DNA of 64,000 bases from Candidatus Gastranaerophilales bacterium (GCA_944323365.1 CALUSG010000001.1:1-64000), one strand, 5' to 3'; shown: positions 53,320-62,678, counted from the first letter of the stretch. Numbers and translations: made by a program. Notes: generated by a model not told the origin, from the letters alone.

Positions 53320-53951
53320 TTATTTGTCCTCTTCTAATTCTTCAAATGTAAAATTTGATAGGTCTAATATACATCCACCGATATATTCAAGATTGCTAAA
53401 ATCTTTAATATTTTTCCCAAATTTAGCATTTCCGCCTATATATTTTAGCTTATCTAACCGTAAAATCGACGAATATTGAAAAAAAGCATCCCCATATATA
53501 AATTCAAGTTTACCTAAGCTTTTAATTTCTGAATTTTCAAAATATGCATTACCGCCAATAGACTCAAGATTACCTAAATCGCTAACTTCTGAATCTAAAA
53601 AATCGGCATCACCATTTATATGTTTTATTTTTTCAAATAATTTATTTTCATCTATTCCAAAATCCGAATATTTATATCTTTTACCTTCAATTTGAGGTTG
53701 TTCATAATAAGATATTGTCAAAAAACCATCTTCATCCTCTTCAGACTCTATTCCAAAAGTATCAAGAATTTTTTTTGTATCATCCTTTGCTATTGCTTTT
53801 TGTAAATTCTCCAGCAATTTTTTTCATCAAATACATTTGACCCAAAAGATACTGTATCATATTTCAAGGGGGTTAAACCTACACGTTTCGTCCCAAAACA
53901 CTGATTTATATTTGAATGCACAATATTTTGTGTATTTAAACTTATTTGCAT
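53320..53951 (-). pseudogene. leucine-rich-like solenoid protein, frameshifted in an A7 tract
   Basis: The start ATG 53951 (AAAGG upstream) begins MQISLNTQNIVHSNINQ and runs 53 codons to a stop at 53790. The larger downstream frame (165 residues from 53817) has only a TTG start. One extra A in the A7 run near 53820-53827 would fuse them as NVFDEKKLLENLQKAIA, giving about 210 residues. The C-terminal part has repeats like LGNLESIGGNAYFENSEIKS, a beta-solenoid pattern. Either a real mutation, a sequencing error or a slippery tract. N-terminal DTVSFG resembles a recurring motif of this lineage, from memory. Confidence 0.65.
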
Positions 53952-54078
53952 AAAGTACCTTTAATCTTTGTAAAAATTATAATAATAAAATTTTAAACAT
54001 TATTTTTTTGCCGATAAACTCAACTTTACTTAATAAAAATTAACCTAAAAGAGGAATGTTTTTTGTATTGTTACTTCT

Positions 54079-54084
54079 GATAAT
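54079..54084 (+). promoter_or_regulatory. tspO -10 box, apparent leaderless promoter
   Basis: GATAAT ends 6 bases before ATG 54091; no Shine-Dalgarno and no strong -35. Confidence 0.5.
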
Positions 54085-54090
54085 TATTTT

Positions 54091-54480
54091 ATGAAAGATT
54101 CTTTATGGTATTATTCATTGAATAAATCCCCATTTACTCCGCCTGCCTGGATATTTCCTGTTGTTTGGACTATTCTTTACCTTATGATTGCCATTTCATT
54201 TTTATTTTTTATAAAAGATGGTTTTAGCAAAGATAAAATATTCCCGACTGTTATTTTCATTATCCAGTTAATCCTTAACTTTTGCTGGTCACCTGTTTAT
54301 TTTGGTTTGCATAACATAGCATTAGCGTTTTTTATAATAATATTACTTATAATCTTTGTTTTCATAAATATAATACTTTTTTACAAAAAATCAAAAATAG
54401 CTGCTTACCTTTTAATTCCTTATTTTATATGGATAATTTTTGCTGCATATCTTAATTTTGAAATATTTATGTTAAATTAA
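54091..54480 (+). CDS. tspO: TspO/MBR-family membrane protein
   Basis: 129 residues, about 20 shorter than usual at the N-terminus, so the first helix may be missing or lie upstream in a non-ATG extension. FTPPAWIFPVVWTILYLMIA and LNFCWSPVYFGLHNIALAFF are the tryptophan-rich family motifs, and AAYLNFEIFMLN ends the protein. Four hydrophobic helices visible. Binds tetrapyrroles and affects their turnover or stress signalling in other bacteria. Confidence 0.85.
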   Translation: MKDSLWYYSLNKSPFTPPAWIFPVVWTILYLMIAISFLFFIKDGFSKDKIFPTVIFIIQLILNFCWSPVYFGLHNIALAFFIIILLIIFVFINIILFYKKSKIAAYLLIPYFIWIIFAAYLNFEIFMLN

Positions 54481-54561
54481 ACAATTATATAAATTTTTTA
54501 TATTATTAAAAGAGAAAATGATAGAAAAGTTAGAGGCAGTAATTTACAAAGCAATAAAAAA

Positions 54562-54632
54562 CTCCCGGAGATGGGTTCGAACCACCGTCGGAAGATCCAG
54601 AGTCTTCAGTCCTGCCACTAGACGATCCGGGA
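54562..54632 (-). tRNA. tRNA-Gln (anticodon CTG)
   Basis: Minus strand: acceptor TCCCGGA / TCCGGGA perfectly paired, D-arm GTC-TAGTGGCAG-GAC, anticodon stem GAAGA / TCTTC with loop CTCTGGA and anticodon CTG, T-arm GGTTCGAACC. CCA is not encoded (G then T-run), unlike tRNA-Glu. The following T-run may terminate it. Confidence 0.93.
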
Positions 54633-54642
54633 TTATACATAA

Positions 54643-54672
54643 ATTCTACAACGAATTTGTATTGACTGTCAA
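54643..54672 (-). promoter_or_regulatory. tRNA-Gln promoter
   Basis: Minus strand TTGACA (54672-54667), 18-bp spacer, TAGAAT (54648-54643), then 10 bases to the mature tRNA 5' end. Confidence 0.7.
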
Positions 54673-54809
54673 CAGATTTATGAAATATTATATGGATAAT
54701 TATTAAAGCTTTTTCTCCAATTACTAACCGTTTCAGTCATATGGTCAATTCCAGTTTCAGGTATTTAATTTATTAAAGAAATTTATAAAGCATTAGAATT
54801 TAACGATTT

Positions 54810-56126
54810 TTAATGTGATTTTTTCCAATTTTTAATTTGTTCCAATTTTGCTTTATATTTACTCTCTAAACCTTGTTCAGTAGGGCAATAATATTCTTTT
54901 CCGAGCAACGAATCAGGAAGACATTGCATATTAGTTAATTTTTCCTGAGTGTCATGAGCATATTGATAGCCTTTACCATAATTTAATTCTTTCATCAATT
55001 TAGTTGGAGCATTTCTTATTACTAACGGTACTGGTTCAGCAAGCTCTTTTATCGCATCCCTTTTCGCATTCTCATATGCCATATACAATGCATTTGATTT
55101 TGGGGCAAGCGACATATAAATTACTGCTTCAGTTAAATGTACCGAACATTCCGGCATTCCGATAAAATGACAAGCTTGATAAGCCGCAACGGCTATTTCA
55201 AGAGCATGCGGGTCTGCAAGCCCGACATCTTCACTGGCAAATCTTGTAACTCGCCTTGCAACATACAAAGGATCTTCTCCTGCCTCTAACATCCTTGCAA
55301 GCCAATATACCGCAGCATCCGGATCTGAATTACGCATTGATTTATGCAAAGCCGAAATTATATTATAATGTTCTTCTCCATTTTTATCATATAAAAGAGA
55401 TTTTTTAGAGATACATTGTTCCATCGTTTCATCAGTTACTGTAATTTCTCCGTCACTGCCGACATTGCCGTTTAATACTATCATCTCAAGCGTTGCAAGT
55501 GCATTTCTTGCATCACCATTGGCAAACTTTGCAATAATTTCCAATTGTTCATCAGTTATATTTACCTTTTGAGTACCAAATCCTCGCTCATCCGCTACCG
55601 CACGTTTTAAAAGCATAATTAAATCTTCTGTTTTTAATCCCTGCAAAACAAAAACCTTACACCTGGAAAGTAACGCTCCGTTAACCTCAAAAGATGGATT
55701 TTCTGTTGTTGCACCTATCAAAATAATACTGCCTTTTTCTACAAACGGTAAAAATGCATCTTGCTGTGCTTTATTAAAACGATGAATTTCATCCACAAAA
55801 ACTATTGTTTTTTGCCCGATTTTTCTAGCTTCTTCAGCTTGCATCATAACTGTCTTTATTTCCTTAATACCGCTTGTAACCGCAGAAAAATTAATAAATG
55901 CAGAATGTGTTTTATTTGCAATTATACTTGCTAACGTGGTTTTACCAACTCCAGGAGGGCCCCAAAAAATAAGCGAAGATATCTTATCTTCTTCTATTAA
56001 CTTACGTAAAATCTTTCCCTCACCTATAAGATGGGTTTGGCCAACAAATTCGTCCAAATTCCTTGGCCTTAAACGAGAGGCCAAAGGTTGATTTTCTTCA
56101 TTTTCAAAAAGTGATCTTTGTTCCAT
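54810..56126 (-). CDS. rarA: replication-associated recombination protein A (AAA+ ATPase)
   Basis: 438 residues. RPRNLDEFVGQTHLIG, Walker A FWGPPGVGKTTLA, Walker B FVDEIHRFNK, sensor 1 GATTENPSF and the C-terminal RarA/MgsA tetramerisation region (YWLARMLEAGEDPLYVARR). Acts at stalled forks, related to clamp loaders. Separated by 3 bases from the upstream YjbR-like gene, so co-transcribed. Confidence 0.96.
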   Translation of the reverse strand: MEQRSLFENEENQPLASRLRPRNLDEFVGQTHLIGEGKILRKLIEEDKISSLIFWGPPGVGKTTLASIIANKTHSAFINFSAVTSGIKEIKTVMMQAEEARKIGQKTIVFVDEIHRFNKAQQDAFLPFVEKGSIILIGATTENPSFEVNGALLSRCKVFVLQGLKTEDLIMLLKRAVADERGFGTQKVNITDEQLEIIAKFANGDARNALATLEMIVLNGNVGSDGEITVTDETMEQCISKKSLLYDKNGEEHYNIISALHKSMRNSDPDAAVYWLARMLEAGEDPLYVARRVTRFASEDVGLADPHALEIAVAAYQACHFIGMPECSVHLTEAVIYMSLAPKSNALYMAYENAKRDAIKELAEPVPLVIRNAPTKLMKELNYGKGYQYAHDTQEKLTNMQCLPDSLLGKEYYCPTEQGLESKYKAKLEQIKNWKKSH

Positions 56127-56129
56127 AGT

Positions 56130-56804
56130 CTATTTATTCGAAAAATTATAACTTTTTTCAATTAACATCATTATATTCTTATCAGAAATTATATCATCAA
56201 GCAATATTGTTATCCAACTTTTTTTATTCATATGGTATGCAGGATAAAATCCATTCTTTTCTTGTAACTGTATTACTTCATTTGGGGCAAGTTTAATATT
56301 TAAAATTTCAACTTTGCCTTTAGAATTTTTATCCAACTTTGATTTGTCTAACGGTACAATTATAGCATACCATTTTTTACTTTTAGGATTTCGAAAAACT
56401 CCATATCCCGGAAGCTTATCCCATAAAAATTCAGGCGTATCATTATACTTATCTTTTATTAAAGACGCAATTCTATTAGCTTGAGGGAAAATAAAAAACG
56501 TTACTTCACAACATTCCCGTGAAATTAATTGCAAAATTTCTTCGTAAGCTTTTCGAACTTCTCCAACAAATGTTCCGACAACCTCATCCATTATATGCAA
56601 AGTATATAACTCGTTTGATACAAAATCAACCAATTTTGTTTCAATATTGCCTGATTTTGAAACAGTTATTATCAACTCAAATTGTTTATCCATTATTGGT
56701 CGAACATATACATAATTTTTATTTATGCATTTAAATCCGAATTTTAACATTTTTTGTTTATTAAATACTTTATTTTTAAAAATTCTATTTACTATGCTAT
56801 TCAT
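56130..56804 (-). CDS. MmcQ/YjbR-like protein
   Basis: 224 residues. The C-terminal 120 residues match the MmcQ/YjbR (CyaY-like fold) family: GVFRNPKSKKWYAIIV, VEILNIKLAPNE and GFYPAYHMNKKSWITI-LLDD ending in IEKSY. The N-terminal 95 residues form an additional domain seen in longer homologues. Function unknown, possibly nucleic-acid binding. Lies between an AraC regulator and rarA. Confidence 0.85.
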   Translation of the reverse strand: MNSIVNRIFKNKVFNKQKMLKFGFKCINKNYVYVRPIMDKQFELIITVSKSGNIETKLVDFVSNELYTLHIMDEVVGTFVGEVRKAYEEILQLISRECCEVTFFIFPQANRIASLIKDKYNDTPEFLWDKLPGYGVFRNPKSKKWYAIIVPLDKSKLDKNSKGKVEILNIKLAPNEVIQLQEKNGFYPAYHMNKKSWITILLDDIISDKNIMMLIEKSYNFSNK

Positions 56805-56815
56805 TTTCTTTAATT

Positions 56816-57697
56816 TTATACTGCTAATTTTTTAATATCAGTTTTAGGAGGATTGCCAAACATTTTTTTATATTCTCTACTGAATTGAGTAGGACTTTCA
56901 TAGCCTACAATATAACTCGCTGATTCCGCATTATGCTCACCCGATAACATTAAACGTTGTGCCTCATATAACTTTAGCTGTTTTTGATACTGTAAAGGAC
57001 TAACCTGTGTTACCTTCTTAAAATTTCTATAAAAAGATGAAGGTGCCATATTTACACTTTTAGCGATTTTATCCATATTTAACTTTTCACTGTACTTATC
57101 TTTTATAAACGAAATAGCTTGAACGATTTGGTTTGAGCTTGTTCCTTTTGTGTTGATTAAACATAATTGGTTTCCCAATGGCCCGACTAAAAGTCTATAA
57201 TAAATTTCTTTTATTATAATCGGTGACAAAATCCGCTGCTCTGATACATTCTTATCCAAAAGCTGAGCCAAACGATAAAACGCATCCAATAATTCTTCAT
57301 CAGTATTTGCAATAGCAATAGATTTATCATTGCTATCAATAGTCCTGGTCAATTTAGTTTCTAAAAGAAGCCCGGAAATTATACTCGAATCCAATTCCAA
57401 AATTAAAACAACAAAAGGCTCATTCTCTGTCGCCTCAACTACCCTGCTTGAAACAGGAATATCAGTACATGAAACTACATATTGACCCTTTGAATAAATT
57501 AAATTTTCTTCACCATAAAGCATATGTTTTACACCCTGCAAAACAAGGATACAACTGGGAGTATAAAAACATCTTAAAAAATCTGTTGGATTATTTCTTC
57601 TGACTATTCGCAATCCTTTAATTGATGTTTCATAATTTCCTACTCCAGGAATATGCTTTAATATTATATCCCTTATCGCTTTATATTTATATTCCAC
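56816..57697 (-). CDS. AraC-family transcriptional regulator
   Basis: 293 residues. AraC_N-type cupin sensor (YTPSCILVLQGVKHMLYGEE), then two C-terminal HTH motifs (MAPSSFYRNFKKVTQVSPLQYQ and SASYIVGYESPTQFSREYKKMFG). The GTG start at 57697 has GGAGG upstream. Divergent from the redox operon starting at 57848, which it most likely controls; the effector is unknown. Confidence 0.93.
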   Translation of the reverse strand: MEYKYKAIRDIILKHIPGVGNYETSIKGLRIVRRNNPTDFLRCFYTPSCILVLQGVKHMLYGEENLIYSKGQYVVSCTDIPVSSRVVEATENEPFVVLILELDSSIISGLLLETKLTRTIDSNDKSIAIANTDEELLDAFYRLAQLLDKNVSEQRILSPIIIKEIYYRLLVGPLGNQLCLINTKGTSSNQIVQAISFIKDKYSEKLNMDKIAKSVNMAPSSFYRNFKKVTQVSPLQYQKQLKLYEAQRLMLSGEHNAESASYIVGYESPTQFSREYKKMFGNPPKTDIKKLAV

Positions 57698-57847
57698 TCC
57701 TAACCTCCTACAATTATTTTAACTCAAAAATAAAAAATTTTTTAATATAATGAGAGAATCAGATAAGAAAAAGATAGAAACAGGTCTTCAAAATTTTATA
57801 AACAGACTTAATAATAAATATAATAGTTTTACAAAATGAGGGTATAT
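57698..57847. promoter_or_regulatory. divergent control region of the AraC/redox operon
   Basis: 150 bases separating the regulator and operon. Very AT-rich with several TATAAT-like boxes (for example near 57815-57828). No clear AraC direct repeats that I can assign. Confidence 0.4.
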
Positions 57848-58876
57848 ATGAAAAAAATTTTAACTGCATTAATTGGAATTATTCTTACGACAGGAATTTT
57901 TATAGGAGAAAAATGTATGGCAAGTAATCTTTTAACTGACAAACAGAAAAACATTGTAATGATTTCGTCATATACAGCCAGCGGTGATTTAGAGAATCTT
58001 GAAAAAGCATTAAACAAAGGGCTGGATGAAGGTTTAACCATTAATGAAATAAAAGAAATATTAGTGCAAATGTATGCATATTGCGGTTTTCCAAGAAGTT
58101 TAAACGCATTAAGCACTTTCAAAAAAGTTATTGATTTAAGAAAAGATAAACATGATAAAATTGGACAAGAAGGTAAAGTTTTACCAAAAGGAACTGACAA
58201 ATTTGCCTATGGTGATAATGTTCAAGTCGAATTAACCGGAAACCATATTAAAGGCGGCATATATGAATTTGTGCCTGCTATAGACCAATATTTAAAAGAA
58301 CATTTATTCGCTGACATATTTGCACGAGGTGTTTTGACATATCAAGAAAGAGAAATTGCAACAATCTCTGCACTTTCGTCCATTCAAGGGCTTGAAGCAC
58401 AACTAAATTCCCATATTCAAATAGGCAAAAAAACAGGCTTAACAGATGAACAGATAAATGCGATACTTGATTTAACAAAATATTCAAAAAGCGGAGCATT
58501 TGCAATTGGTGAAAAGAATACGGCTTATGCAAAATATTTTAAAGGTCAAAGCTACTTAATGCCTTTAACAAATGAAGGAGTTCCAAGTTCAAATGTAACA
58601 TTTGAACCCGGCTGTAGAAATAATTGGCATATTCATCATAAGGGAGGCCAAATACTTCTTGTAACGTCAGGAAGAGGTTACTATCAAGAATGGGGTAAGC
58701 CGGCACAAGAATTAAAACCCGGCGATGTAGTTAATATTCCTGCAGAAGTTAAACACTGGCATGGAGCCGCATTTGACAGCTGGTTTTCTCATATAGCAAT
58801 TTCTGTTCCTGCAGAAGGAAGCTCAACAGAATGGCTTGAAGAAGTATCCGATAAAGAATATTCAAAATTAAAATAG
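57848..58876 (+). CDS. exported carboxymuconolactone decarboxylase-like/cupin fusion protein
   Basis: 342 residues. An N-terminal signal or anchor MKKILTALIGIILTTGIFIG, then two AhpD/CMD-like helical repeats (first with MYAYCGFPRSLNAL, second with TISALSSIQGLEAQ), then a C-terminal cupin with metal ligands in NNWHIHHKGGQ and HWHGAAF. The CMD CxxC redox pair is absent; only a single Cys in YCGF. A second ATG at 57917 directly after the hydrophobic segment has its own AGGAG. Heads an operon of redox enzymes. Confidence 0.85.
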   Translation: MKKILTALIGIILTTGIFIGEKCMASNLLTDKQKNIVMISSYTASGDLENLEKALNKGLDEGLTINEIKEILVQMYAYCGFPRSLNALSTFKKVIDLRKDKHDKIGQEGKVLPKGTDKFAYGDNVQVELTGNHIKGGIYEFVPAIDQYLKEHLFADIFARGVLTYQEREIATISALSSIQGLEAQLNSHIQIGKKTGLTDEQINAILDLTKYSKSGAFAIGEKNTAYAKYFKGQSYLMPLTNEGVPSSNVTFEPGCRNNWHIHHKGGQILLVTSGRGYYQEWGKPAQELKPGDVVNIPAEVKHWHGAAFDSWFSHIAISVPAEGSSTEWLEEVSDKEYSKLK

Positions 58877-58884
58877 GAGAAGAA

Positions 58885-59517
58885 ATGAAAGTTTTATTAA
58901 TTAACGGTTCACCCAATGAACACGGTTGTACATATACAGCGTTAAATGAAATTGCAACTACGCTAAATAAAGAAAATATTGAAACAGAAATTTATTACAT
59001 AGGAAAAGATCCAATAGCCCCCTGCCGTGCCTGTCGGGCTTGCGGAAAAATCGGCCGTTGTATCATAAAAGATAAAGTCAATGAATTTGTGGAATATGCA
59101 AGAGAATTCGACGGATATATAATTGGTTCTCCTGTACATTATGGCTCAGCTGCCGGAGGAATAATTCCATTTTTAGATAGAGCATTTTTTGTTGATTATA
59201 TGTCAGGACATGATTCGTTTAAGCATAAACCCGGAACGGCCGTTGTTTCTGCACGTCGTGCAGGTACAACCGCTACTATTGATCAGCTTAATAAATATTT
59301 CCAAATTAACCAAATGCCTATAATTTCAGGGCGATACTGGAATATGGTTCATGGACAAAACCCTGAAGAAGTTTTGCAAGATAAAGAAGGCATGCAGAAT
59401 ATGCGAATTTTGGCCAAAAATTTTGCATATCATCTTAAATGTCAAAAAGCTGCAAAAGATGCCGGTATTAATCCGCCTCAATCAGAGCAAGTTGAATACA
59501 CAAATTTTATACATTAA
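58885..59517 (+). CDS. NADPH-dependent FMN reductase / iron-sulfur flavoprotein
   Basis: 210 residues. Flavodoxin-like NINGSPNEHGCTYTAL FMN loop and GSPVHYGSAAGGIIPFLDR; cysteines in CRACRACGKIGRC could ligate a cluster as in archaeal iron-sulfur flavoproteins, although the spacing is not identical. Cytosolic, no signal. GGAGAAGA precedes the ATG. Part of the operon with CMD/cupin and aldo/keto reductase. Confidence 0.88.
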   Translation: MKVLLINGSPNEHGCTYTALNEIATTLNKENIETEIYYIGKDPIAPCRACRACGKIGRCIIKDKVNEFVEYAREFDGYIIGSPVHYGSAAGGIIPFLDRAFFVDYMSGHDSFKHKPGTAVVSARRAGTTATIDQLNKYFQINQMPIISGRYWNMVHGQNPEEVLQDKEGMQNMRILAKNFAYHLKCQKAAKDAGINPPQSEQVEYTNFIH

Positions 59518-59531
59518 TAAGGAGTTAAAAA

Positions 59532-60374
59532 ATGGAAACTGTAAAATTAAACAATGGTATTGAAATGCCTATTTTAGGCTATGGTGTTTATCAGGTTACC
59601 CCTGACGAATGTGAAAGATGCGTAAAAGATGCTCTTGATGTTGGTTATAGGCTAATCGATACCGCTCAAGCATATTATAATGAAGAAGGCGTTGGTAATG
59701 CAATAAAGCATTCAAACGTAAAAAGAGAAGATATTTTTCTTGTAACAAAAGTATGGATTTCAAATGCCGGTGAAAATAAAGCTTCAGTTTCAATAGATGA
59801 ATCCTTGAAAAAACTTCAAACAGATTATGTTGACTTATTATTAATTCATCAGCCGTTTGGAGATTATTACGGAACTTATCGTGCTATGGAAAAAGCTTAT
59901 AAATCAGGCAAAGCAAGAGCAATAGGTGTAAGTAATTTTTATCCAGATAGATTTATAGATTTGTCACATTTTTGCGAAATACAACCGGCAATAAATCAAG
60001 TTGAAACTCACGTTTTTCAACAACAAAAACAAGCACATAAAATTATGAAAAAATATAATACCCAAATAATGGCCTGGGGTCCTTTTGCCGAAGGCAAAAA
60101 TAATATGTTTAAAAACGAAACCCTTGTATCCATTGGCGAAAAATACAACAAATCCTCCGCACAAGTTGCTTTAAGATTTTTAACTCAAGAAGATATTGTT
60201 GTTATTCCTAAATCAGTTAAAAAAGAACGTATGCAACAAAATTTTGATATATTTGACTTTAAATTAACTGATGAAGAAATAAAAGAAATAAGAGCATTAG
60301 ATACAGGTAAAAGTTTGTTCTTTTCACATTATGATCCGGAAACTGTAGAAATGATTATTGGAATGGCAAAATAA
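59532..60374 (+). CDS. aldo/keto reductase
   Basis: 280 residues, TIM barrel. GYGVYQ, catalytic tetrad Asp and Tyr in RLIDTAQAYYNEEGVG, Lys in FLVTKVWI, His in LLIHQPFGDYYGTYRAMEK, and NADPH-binding IPKSVKKERMQQNFDIFDF. Reduces carbonyls with NAD(P)H in the cytosol. AAGGAG upstream of the ATG; 14 bases after the flavoprotein gene. Confidence 0.94.
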   Translation: METVKLNNGIEMPILGYGVYQVTPDECERCVKDALDVGYRLIDTAQAYYNEEGVGNAIKHSNVKREDIFLVTKVWISNAGENKASVSIDESLKKLQTDYVDLLLIHQPFGDYYGTYRAMEKAYKSGKARAIGVSNFYPDRFIDLSHFCEIQPAINQVETHVFQQQKQAHKIMKKYNTQIMAWGPFAEGKNNMFKNETLVSIGEKYNKSSAQVALRFLTQEDIVVIPKSVKKERMQQNFDIFDFKLTDEEIKEIRALDTGKSLFFSHYDPETVEMIIGMAK

Positions 60375-60385
60375 AAGGAGATTTT

Positions 60386-60970
60386 ATGGATAAAAAATTA
60401 TTATTAATTATTTTACCACTGTTAATTATTCTTTGTGCCGGGCTCATATATTCCTTAACACAAAAAACAGAAGCAGTAACTTCAATTGAAGGAGGTCTTA
60501 TGAACAAAAAAATTTTAGTAGCATATTTTTCATGGAGCGGGAATACCAAATCAATAGCAGAAAAAATTCACAACAAAGTCGGAGGTGATATATTTTCTAT
60601 TGAACCTGTAACACCATACCCGAGTGATTATAATGAAACAGCTTACGGGATAGCAAAAGAACAAAAAGACAAAGGTATACATCCACCTATTAAAAATACC
60701 GATATTTCCACCTATGATGTAATATTTGTTGGAACGCCAGCTTGGTGGTATACAATGGCACCGCCGGTTATGACATTTCTTTCTGAAAATAATTTTGAAG
60801 GAAAAACAATAATTCCATTTATAACCCATGGCGGCGGCGGAGGTTATACAATTGATAAAGATATGGCCGCCCTTGCAAAAGGTTCCACTGTTCTTAATCC
60901 ATTAATTATATATGAAAATGGAAATGCAAATACAGAAAAAGAAATTACGAACTGGTTAAGTAAATTTTAG
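60386..60970 (+). CDS. membrane-anchored flavodoxin with internal second start
   Basis: 194 residues from ATG 60386 (AAAGGAG upstream): an N-terminal helix KLLLIILPLLIILCAGLIYS followed by a flavodoxin. ILVAYFSWSGNTKSIAEKI binds FMN phosphate; PAWWYTMAPPVMTFL and HGGGGGYT are the other FMN loops. The cysteine within the helix does not form a full lipobox. The segment AAGGAGGT (60489-60496) immediately precedes ATG 60500, from which a 156-residue soluble flavodoxin would be made. Both forms may exist. Confidence 0.88.
   Translation: MDKKLLLIILPLLIILCAGLIYSLTQKTEAVTSIEGGLMNKKILVAYFSWSGNTKSIAEKIHNKVGGDIFSIEPVTPYPSDYNETAYGIAKEQKDKGIHPPIKNTDISTYDVIFVGTPAWWYTMAPPVMTFLSENNFEGKTIIPFITHGGGGGYTIDKDMAALAKGSTVLNPLIIYENGNANTEKEITNWLSKF
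60489..60502 (+). promoter_or_regulatory. internal ribosome site and start codon in flavodoxin gene
   Basis: AAGGAGGT followed after 3 bases by ATG (60500-60502), at the junction between the membrane helix and the flavodoxin domain. Confidence 0.6.
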
Positions 60971-60978
60971 GAGAACTT

Positions 60979-61989
60979 ATGAAAAAGACTATTATTGCAT
61001 TATTAACCACATTAATATTAATACCCAGCGGACTTGCTGCAAATACTTATAAAGGACAAGCAATTATGAAAGATAAAGTTTATTACAACCAAAAATATAC
61101 AAACATAAAAATAGCAGGTGAACTATATAAACCTAATAATTTTGACAAAACAAAAAAATATCCGGCAATTATTATAGTCCATCCTGCAGGCGGGGTAAAA
61201 GAACAAGTAGCCGGCCTATACGCTAAAAAGTTAGCCGAGAACGGCTTTATAACATTAGCCTATGATGCGGCATACCAAGGAGAAAGCGAAGGTAATCCTC
61301 ATTTTTTAGAAAATCCGACCTCAAGGGTAGAAGATGTACGTTCTTCAGTAGATTATCTTACAACTCTTCCATTCGTTGATAAAGATAATATCGGAGTCCT
61401 TGGTATATGTGCAGGCGGAGGCTACGCATTTAATGCAGCTGAAACAGAAATGAGGATAAAAGCTGTAGCAACCGTTTCAGCATTTGACCTGGGTCGTGCA
61501 AGACGTCAAGGCTTAGGTGATTCAATGACAATTGAACAACAACATAAAAAACTTGCGGAAGCTGCCGAACAAAGGACTAAAGAGGTTAATGGAGAACCTA
61601 TAAAATACTCAGGATATGTACCAAATTCGTTAGGAGAAATACCTGAAAATGCTCCTATAATGTATCGTCAGGGATATGAATATTACAGGACACCATTGGC
61701 AGCTCATCCTCGTTCAGAAAATAAATATATTTTCTCTAACTATGCTCAACAAGCTGCGTTCACAGCATTCGATCATCCGGAATATTTATCTCCACGTCCC
61801 GTTTTATTTATTGTTGGAGAAAAAGCCGAATCCGCATACTTTAGTAAAGAAGCTTTTGATAAAGCTCTTGAGCCTAAAGAATATTTGGTAATTCCAAATG
61901 CTACTCATATGGAAATGTACTATAAACCCGAATATGTAGCTACAGCTGTTGAAAAATTAACAGAATTTTTCGGAAAATATCTTAAATAA
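60979..61989 (+). CDS. secreted alpha/beta hydrolase of the dienelactone-hydrolase type
   Basis: 336 residues. Signal peptide MKKTIIALLTTLILIPSGLAA with a plausible cleavage after ALAA-like LAA. Alpha/beta hydrolase fold: HPAGGVKEQVAGLYAKKL, DAAYQGESEG, nucleophile elbow GICAGGGY in which cysteine replaces serine, as in dienelactone hydrolase, and catalytic His in NATHMEMYY. An in-frame second ATG 61066 follows an AAAGGA. Last gene of the operon; terminator at 62004. Confidence 0.88.
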   Translation: MKKTIIALLTTLILIPSGLAANTYKGQAIMKDKVYYNQKYTNIKIAGELYKPNNFDKTKKYPAIIIVHPAGGVKEQVAGLYAKKLAENGFITLAYDAAYQGESEGNPHFLENPTSRVEDVRSSVDYLTTLPFVDKDNIGVLGICAGGGYAFNAAETEMRIKAVATVSAFDLGRARRQGLGDSMTIEQQHKKLAEAAEQRTKEVNGEPIKYSGYVPNSLGEIPENAPIMYRQGYEYYRTPLAAHPRSENKYIFSNYAQQAAFTAFDHPEYLSPRPVLFIVGEKAESAYFSKEAFDKALEPKEYLVIPNATHMEMYYKPEYVATAVEKLTEFFGKYLK

Positions 61990-62003
61990 AATTTAGCCTC
62001 TAT

Positions 62004-62040
62004 TGCTGCCAAAATTTATATGAAATTTTGGCAGCATTTT
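62004..62040 (+). terminator. terminator of the redox operon
   Basis: Perfect 14-bp stem TGCTGCCAAAATTT / AAATTTTGGCAGCA, loop ATATG, then TTTT. Confidence 0.88.
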
Positions 62041-62054
62041 CTCAGGGAAAAATC

Positions 62055-62678
62055 ATGCTAGAAAATTATCTTGTTTATTTAAAATTCATAAGTGAAAAAT
62101 TGAATAAATTTTTTGAAAAACAAAAACCTTATATTTTTTGTAAAAAAGGCTGCAGTATGTGTTGTAAAAATGCACAATTTCCCTATTCTAAAATTGAAAT
62201 GGATTATTTAATGATGGGATTATGGCAGCTAAATTTAGAAACAAAAAAACTCATTGCACAAAATATTAAAAATATAAGACTAAATATGTTAAATTTTAAA
62301 GGTGAAACATTTAAATATGACTGTCCATTTTTAATAAATAATGAGTGTTCTGTATATGAATATAGAGGTATTATATGCCGCTCTTTTGGATTAATGAATG
62401 TTGGAACAGATGGAAAATTTAAAGTCCCTTTCTGCTGTTTCGATGGTTATAATTACTCAAATGTTATGGAAGACAATGGGAATAAAATATCTGCTGAAAA
62501 ATTTAAAAAACTTGGTATAAAAGAAGAGCCGCTGGCATTCAATATAAGCTACGAATTTTTAACAGATTCTGATTTTGAACAAGGATTTCATTTTTCATTT
62601 GGAGAAAAAAAGCCTCTTATCGAATGGTTTTTTGATAAAAATGATGAAATAAATGAACAAAATATAAACATATCTTAA
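62055..62678 (+). CDS. YkgJ-type cysteine-cluster protein
   Basis: 207 residues. Cysteine pattern of the YkgJ/CxxCxxCC family: FCKKGCSMCCKNAQFP, then CPFLINNECSVYEYRGIICRSFG and FCCFDG; up to nine conserved cysteines likely bind a metal cluster. Function unknown in the family. Start ATG 62055 with AGGGAAAAA upstream; the T-run of the preceding terminator lies just before it, so it has its own promoter or depends on read-through. Confidence 0.85.
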   Translation: MLENYLVYLKFISEKLNKFFEKQKPYIFCKKGCSMCCKNAQFPYSKIEMDYLMMGLWQLNLETKKLIAQNIKNIRLNMLNFKGETFKYDCPFLINNECSVYEYRGIICRSFGLMNVGTDGKFKVPFCCFDGYNYSNVMEDNGNKISAEKFKKLGIKEEPLAFNISYEFLTDSDFEQGFHFSFGEKKPLIEWFFDKNDEINEQNINIS

